Below, piece by piece: positions 61,403 through 64,000 of a stretch of DNA of 64,000 nucleotides (its first letter is position 1; every line of letters begins with the position of its first letter). The DNA comes from Endomychus coccineus. Lineage: Eukaryota; Arthropoda; Insecta; Coleoptera; Endomychidae. The notes beneath the pieces were generated by a model, which was not told the origin of the DNA, searched no databases, and saw nothing but the letters and a program-made list of their open reading frames with translations. Both the position numbers and the translations under genes were made by a program. Location: positions 192,472,315 through 192,536,314 of the forward strand of contig OY294068.1 in NCBI GenBank assembly GCA_958510875.1, in the 5' to 3' direction.

Positions 61403-62439
61403 TCATCGAACAACAAACGATTATTCGAAATTTGAATGTGTTAGGACCTTTTGCTTTTGAGTTATCGTGCAGATAAGCATTCGTGCCGGACATTCAGACA
61501 GACAGACAGACGGAGTTGCTTAAAATTGGAGAAATTCCAGCTCTAGATTTTCGTTAACGATTTCAGAAACAGCTTGATAAATGCAATAAACTCTTTGCAG
61601 TTTGTCTGCGAATAGTATTATAATATAGCTTAGAGGAGAAGCTATAATATAAGTCAATATTTCATCTTCGATAATAACGGATAAACCGAACTTTGACACA
61701 CTTATGCCGCACCCTGTATTCACGGATGGAGAATTCAATTTTCTCCTTTAGTGACTAAGCAGGAACGGTAACATCTACTTCCACATTCGGATCAAACGAT
61801 CAAACGATTGTTTTGCATGATTGGATGGAATTCGAACTGATATTAATGAAATCGTATCAGAATTCGTAATGGTTTCATAACGATTTATCTAATACACATA
61901 AACCAGCATGAGCTTTCGCGTACGTGACATATTTTAAGCAAATTACTATCAAACACATGTCAGAGATAAATACCCAATTTAACGATGAAACGTGCCTCAA
62001 ATTAACGATATTATGAACGTCTCATTATTTTATTCCTTGTAGGAAGAAAAATCTTCTGAATTCCACCTAAATAAATATAAAAATATTTAGAAAGCGATGC
62101 ATTCGCAGTCTTCAACTTTAACAATCGCACAATTGCAGTCTGTACGCGGCTAACGAGGACATTTATTCGGGTCATCGTCTCTTACACCATCCACGTACCG
62201 AGAAGCGACAATAACGTATTAATTAATAACTAACTACTTTTTATAACCAAAATTGAATCTCTAAAATGCTAAAGATCAACCTTAATACGGTTACGGGGAC
62301 TGTGATCGAGAAAACAGTGCCAGAGTATCTCATTAAATGCGCTCAAACATGATCTTCCTCGTTGTGAACATAGTCGCCTTGCTTCATATAGCATTCCTTC
62401 CTTTTCTGACCACCCTTGGAGGTTGGTATATATCTTTGA
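61403..62439. other. No supported gene
   Basis: Contains a short (CAGA)n run at about 61495-61511 and AT-rich sequence. The 72-codon minus frame at 61520-61738 lacks motifs. Nothing else seen. Confidence 0.3.
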
Positions 62440-62600
62440 AGCTATGGTTGTTTAAATTTTTGTCAGCGATGAGGAGAGGTATTATAACCTCTTCTATGGA
62501 GTCTGGTAGTGGATGACTTCCTAGAGACACTTACTCTAAAAGGCGTTCATGCAGATGACACAGTTATTCTGAGAGCACTCTTGATACCCCTGTCTAACCT
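62440..62600 (+). pseudogene. LINE RT fragment (family B)
   Basis: Plus strand: SLVVDDFLETLTLKG then VHADDTVILRALL. This is the LVVDDLL block and the -ADD box, corresponding to 53130-53200 (LVVDDLLHTLTPKAMRF, FADD). About 30 residues with a deletion between the two blocks. Confidence 0.6.
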
Positions 62601-62639
62601 CATCCTAATCCTTGTATGGATTTTATTTTATATGTAGCG

Positions 62640-62895
62640 CATTTCGTCTGCATGTTGTGCCAAGTCCACTCGTTGTATTCTTCATATATCTGTGTTATAC
62701 ATAGAGTAGAGTACAGGACCGATGTTCTATCCTTGCGGTACACCTGCTTTGGCTTGTCCTTTTCCTGATGTTGAGACCTCGCTTTGATTTTTCGTCCTGC
62801 GACGTACAAATCTGTGAGTTTAAAACTGGATATCTGTAGGATTTATCTGCTTCCAGCATACCAGATATTGTTGAAGGCTTTGGCTATCTAGAAAC
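62640..62895 (-). pseudogene. LINE RT fragment (Jockey-like)
   Basis: Minus strand: IAKAFNNIWYAGSR (motif A), RKIKARSQHQEKDKPKQ in one frame, and AKAGVPQG followed by a stop and NIGPVLYSMYNTDI (motif B). About 80 residues with one or two frameshifts. The orientation is opposite to the family B fragment next to it. Confidence 0.6.
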
Positions 62896-63824
62896 ACTAT
62901 ACCGGTAGACATTCTCTTATAGTGTCATGGGTAATAAAACTTCGCATGTCATAAAAGCTTCTTGTGTAAATATATAAGTACTTAATACTTTCGTACTTAT
63001 TTCGTACCGCTCCTGTTTTCTTCATTACATAATGGAACATAAAATTTAACTACGTAATGCAATAAGTTTTCGTCAATCCGATTTCATGGATTTATATAGA
63101 CATGAAAATATCAAGTTTAGAAGCGGAAGGAATTATCTAGGTTTCACCAACAATAAGATAAGTCTTAACACGTTTATTCCGTATCAATTACTACTTTGAA
63201 TCTACACCAATTAAATTGTCGGATATATCTAAATAATTCGTCAATTCCAAGATTGAGAATTATCGCTAATTATTATTTGAGATTTTATTATGTGACACTT
63301 TCATTCCTTTGAAACATTATTACTTTGATGTACGAACTTTGAATATTGAATCACTCCCACATCATACGCATATTAGGCTTATTCTTACCCAAGCAAATGA
63401 CCAAAAAAAAACAATGGAGAAAATACTGAGACAGCGCCAAAATTATGCCTAAGAAAAGCGAATAAGAAGAATAAGCCTTTGGTGTAAGGATGATAACTTG
63501 GAGAAGACGGAGCACCCATTGCGATTTGCATACTATACTTCTTCTACGAAAAATTACTAGTCACTTTTTTTATTCTAATAAGTTATAAATGTTGACAGAA
63601 ATACCCCGTTGCTAATGCCACATTCTCAAAGCGGCCTATTAACAGCAAAGAACTGAACACATAATGGTTCATAATGCATCATCGGTAGCTATGCAACAAA
63701 TCCAATATCAATCATATTGTGCCAGGTCTGCTAAGCGATATGATGTTCTGTGCAAAAAGTAGCGATTTTTGATGCAATGTACGAACGTTTAATGGCATAA
63801 TTCCATGTGGTCGTAGGAAAAAAT
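62896..63824. other. No supported gene
   Basis: AT-rich unique sequence, no motifs, no RNA gene, no clear repeat. Confidence 0.3.
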
Positions 63825-64000
63825 ATTATTAAACGAGCTATAAAATTGAAACTGAAGCAAACGATCGAGAAACTGTTAATGACTAAAAGTTTTCCCGGAT
63901 TACATACTTTCCAAACTTTTTAAGAAATAAGGAACAAAAACAAATCGACCAAATTACACGGATCGCCGAGTATAATGTGGGAAAGTTTGCTTTAGTTTCA
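63825..64000 (+). repeat. Dispersed repeat, second copy of 45460-45665
   Basis: Matches the copy at 45460 with scattered substitutions: 'gaagctggagcaaacgtttg' there is 'gaaactgaagcaaacgatcg' here. It continues past the right edge, so its true length is unknown. Confidence 0.7.

Noticed and set aside
1..64000. CRISPR arrays, tRNA or rRNA genes
   Set aside because: No regularly spaced short repeats with unique spacers and no cloverleaf or conserved rRNA sequence were noticed; the genome is that of an animal.

Overview
The window is nuclear DNA of an insect. Three things point that way: a host gene with spliced exons, arrays of the arthropod telomere-type pentamer TTAGG, and a dense mix of insect-type transposons. 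The only host gene I can name is a GRXCR1-type gene (glutaredoxin domain-containing cysteine-rich protein) on the minus strand. Its last two exons lie at 30539-30604 and 27301-27474. They join in phase 0, with good splice sites and a plausible poly(A) signal. Order-level taxonomy cannot be read from the sequence; a TTAGG-telomere insect such as a beetle is plausible, but that is inference.

Almost everything else is mobile DNA. 1-4.1 kb: Penelope-like retroelements (PLE, reverse transcriptase plus GIY-YIG nuclease) with a THAP-domain fragment nested inside. 5.9-6.9 kb: a mariner-like transposase relic. 7.4-10.6 kb: a satellite-like array that changes from about 180 bp to about 310 bp units. 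10.9-11.2 kb: a GC-rich island that could be a promoter with a first exon. 13.7-17.9 kb: fragments of an unassigned DNA transposon, a LINE, BEL/Pao, and several copies of a short repeat that carries a hammerhead-ribozyme-like core. 17.9-21.0 kb: a tandem duplication of about 1.57 kb. 21.5-22.8 kb: a second PLE family. 24.7-27.1 kb: a mariner-like transposon with about 610 bp inverted repeats. 27.3-30.6 kb: the GRXCR1 3' end, whose intron holds a Crypton-like tyrosine recombinase relic and a LINE relic. 31-36 kb: LINE, fold-back and mariner relics.

The most striking region is 38.19-45.04 kb. A full-length, apparently intact two-ORF non-LTR retrotransposon of the R1 group (TRAS/SART-like) sits in a (TTAGG)n tract with a poly(A) tail. 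It is followed, after five TTAGG units, by a short non-coding relative with the same 3' end, its own poly(A) tail and more TTAGG. This looks like an autonomous element with its non-autonomous passenger, both using TTAGG as target.

45-64 kb continues with a LINE C-terminus carrying a 'VLIIGVLGG' block, a hAT-type MITE nested in a fold-back repeat, a CR1/Jockey-type LINE with an (ATTGAA)n tail, a Jockey element with an (AAATA)n tail, a copia fragment, and many LINE fragments.

Two LINE families recur as relics. Family A (RT with 'SLVEGGLAPVVALDFSKSF', C-terminus with '(S)FFYRTAKLWNSL') appears at 18.8, 20.4, 30.9, 37.1-38.2, 55.2, 56.9 and 57.6 kb. Family B ('GCPQ...LVVDDLL' type RT) appears at 14.9, 29.8, 53.0, 57.9 and 62.4 kb. 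A second recurrent unit is a repeat of about 240 bp with a core matching CUGAUGA-stem-GAAAC. It is found near 7.1, 15.5, 16.1, 16.4, 17.6/17.75 (as a perfect palindrome), 36.6, 46.0 and 49.2 kb. The same core is present in the terminal repeat of the PLE at 1.3 kb, so these short repeats are candidate PLE-mobilised retrozymes or solo terminal repeats.
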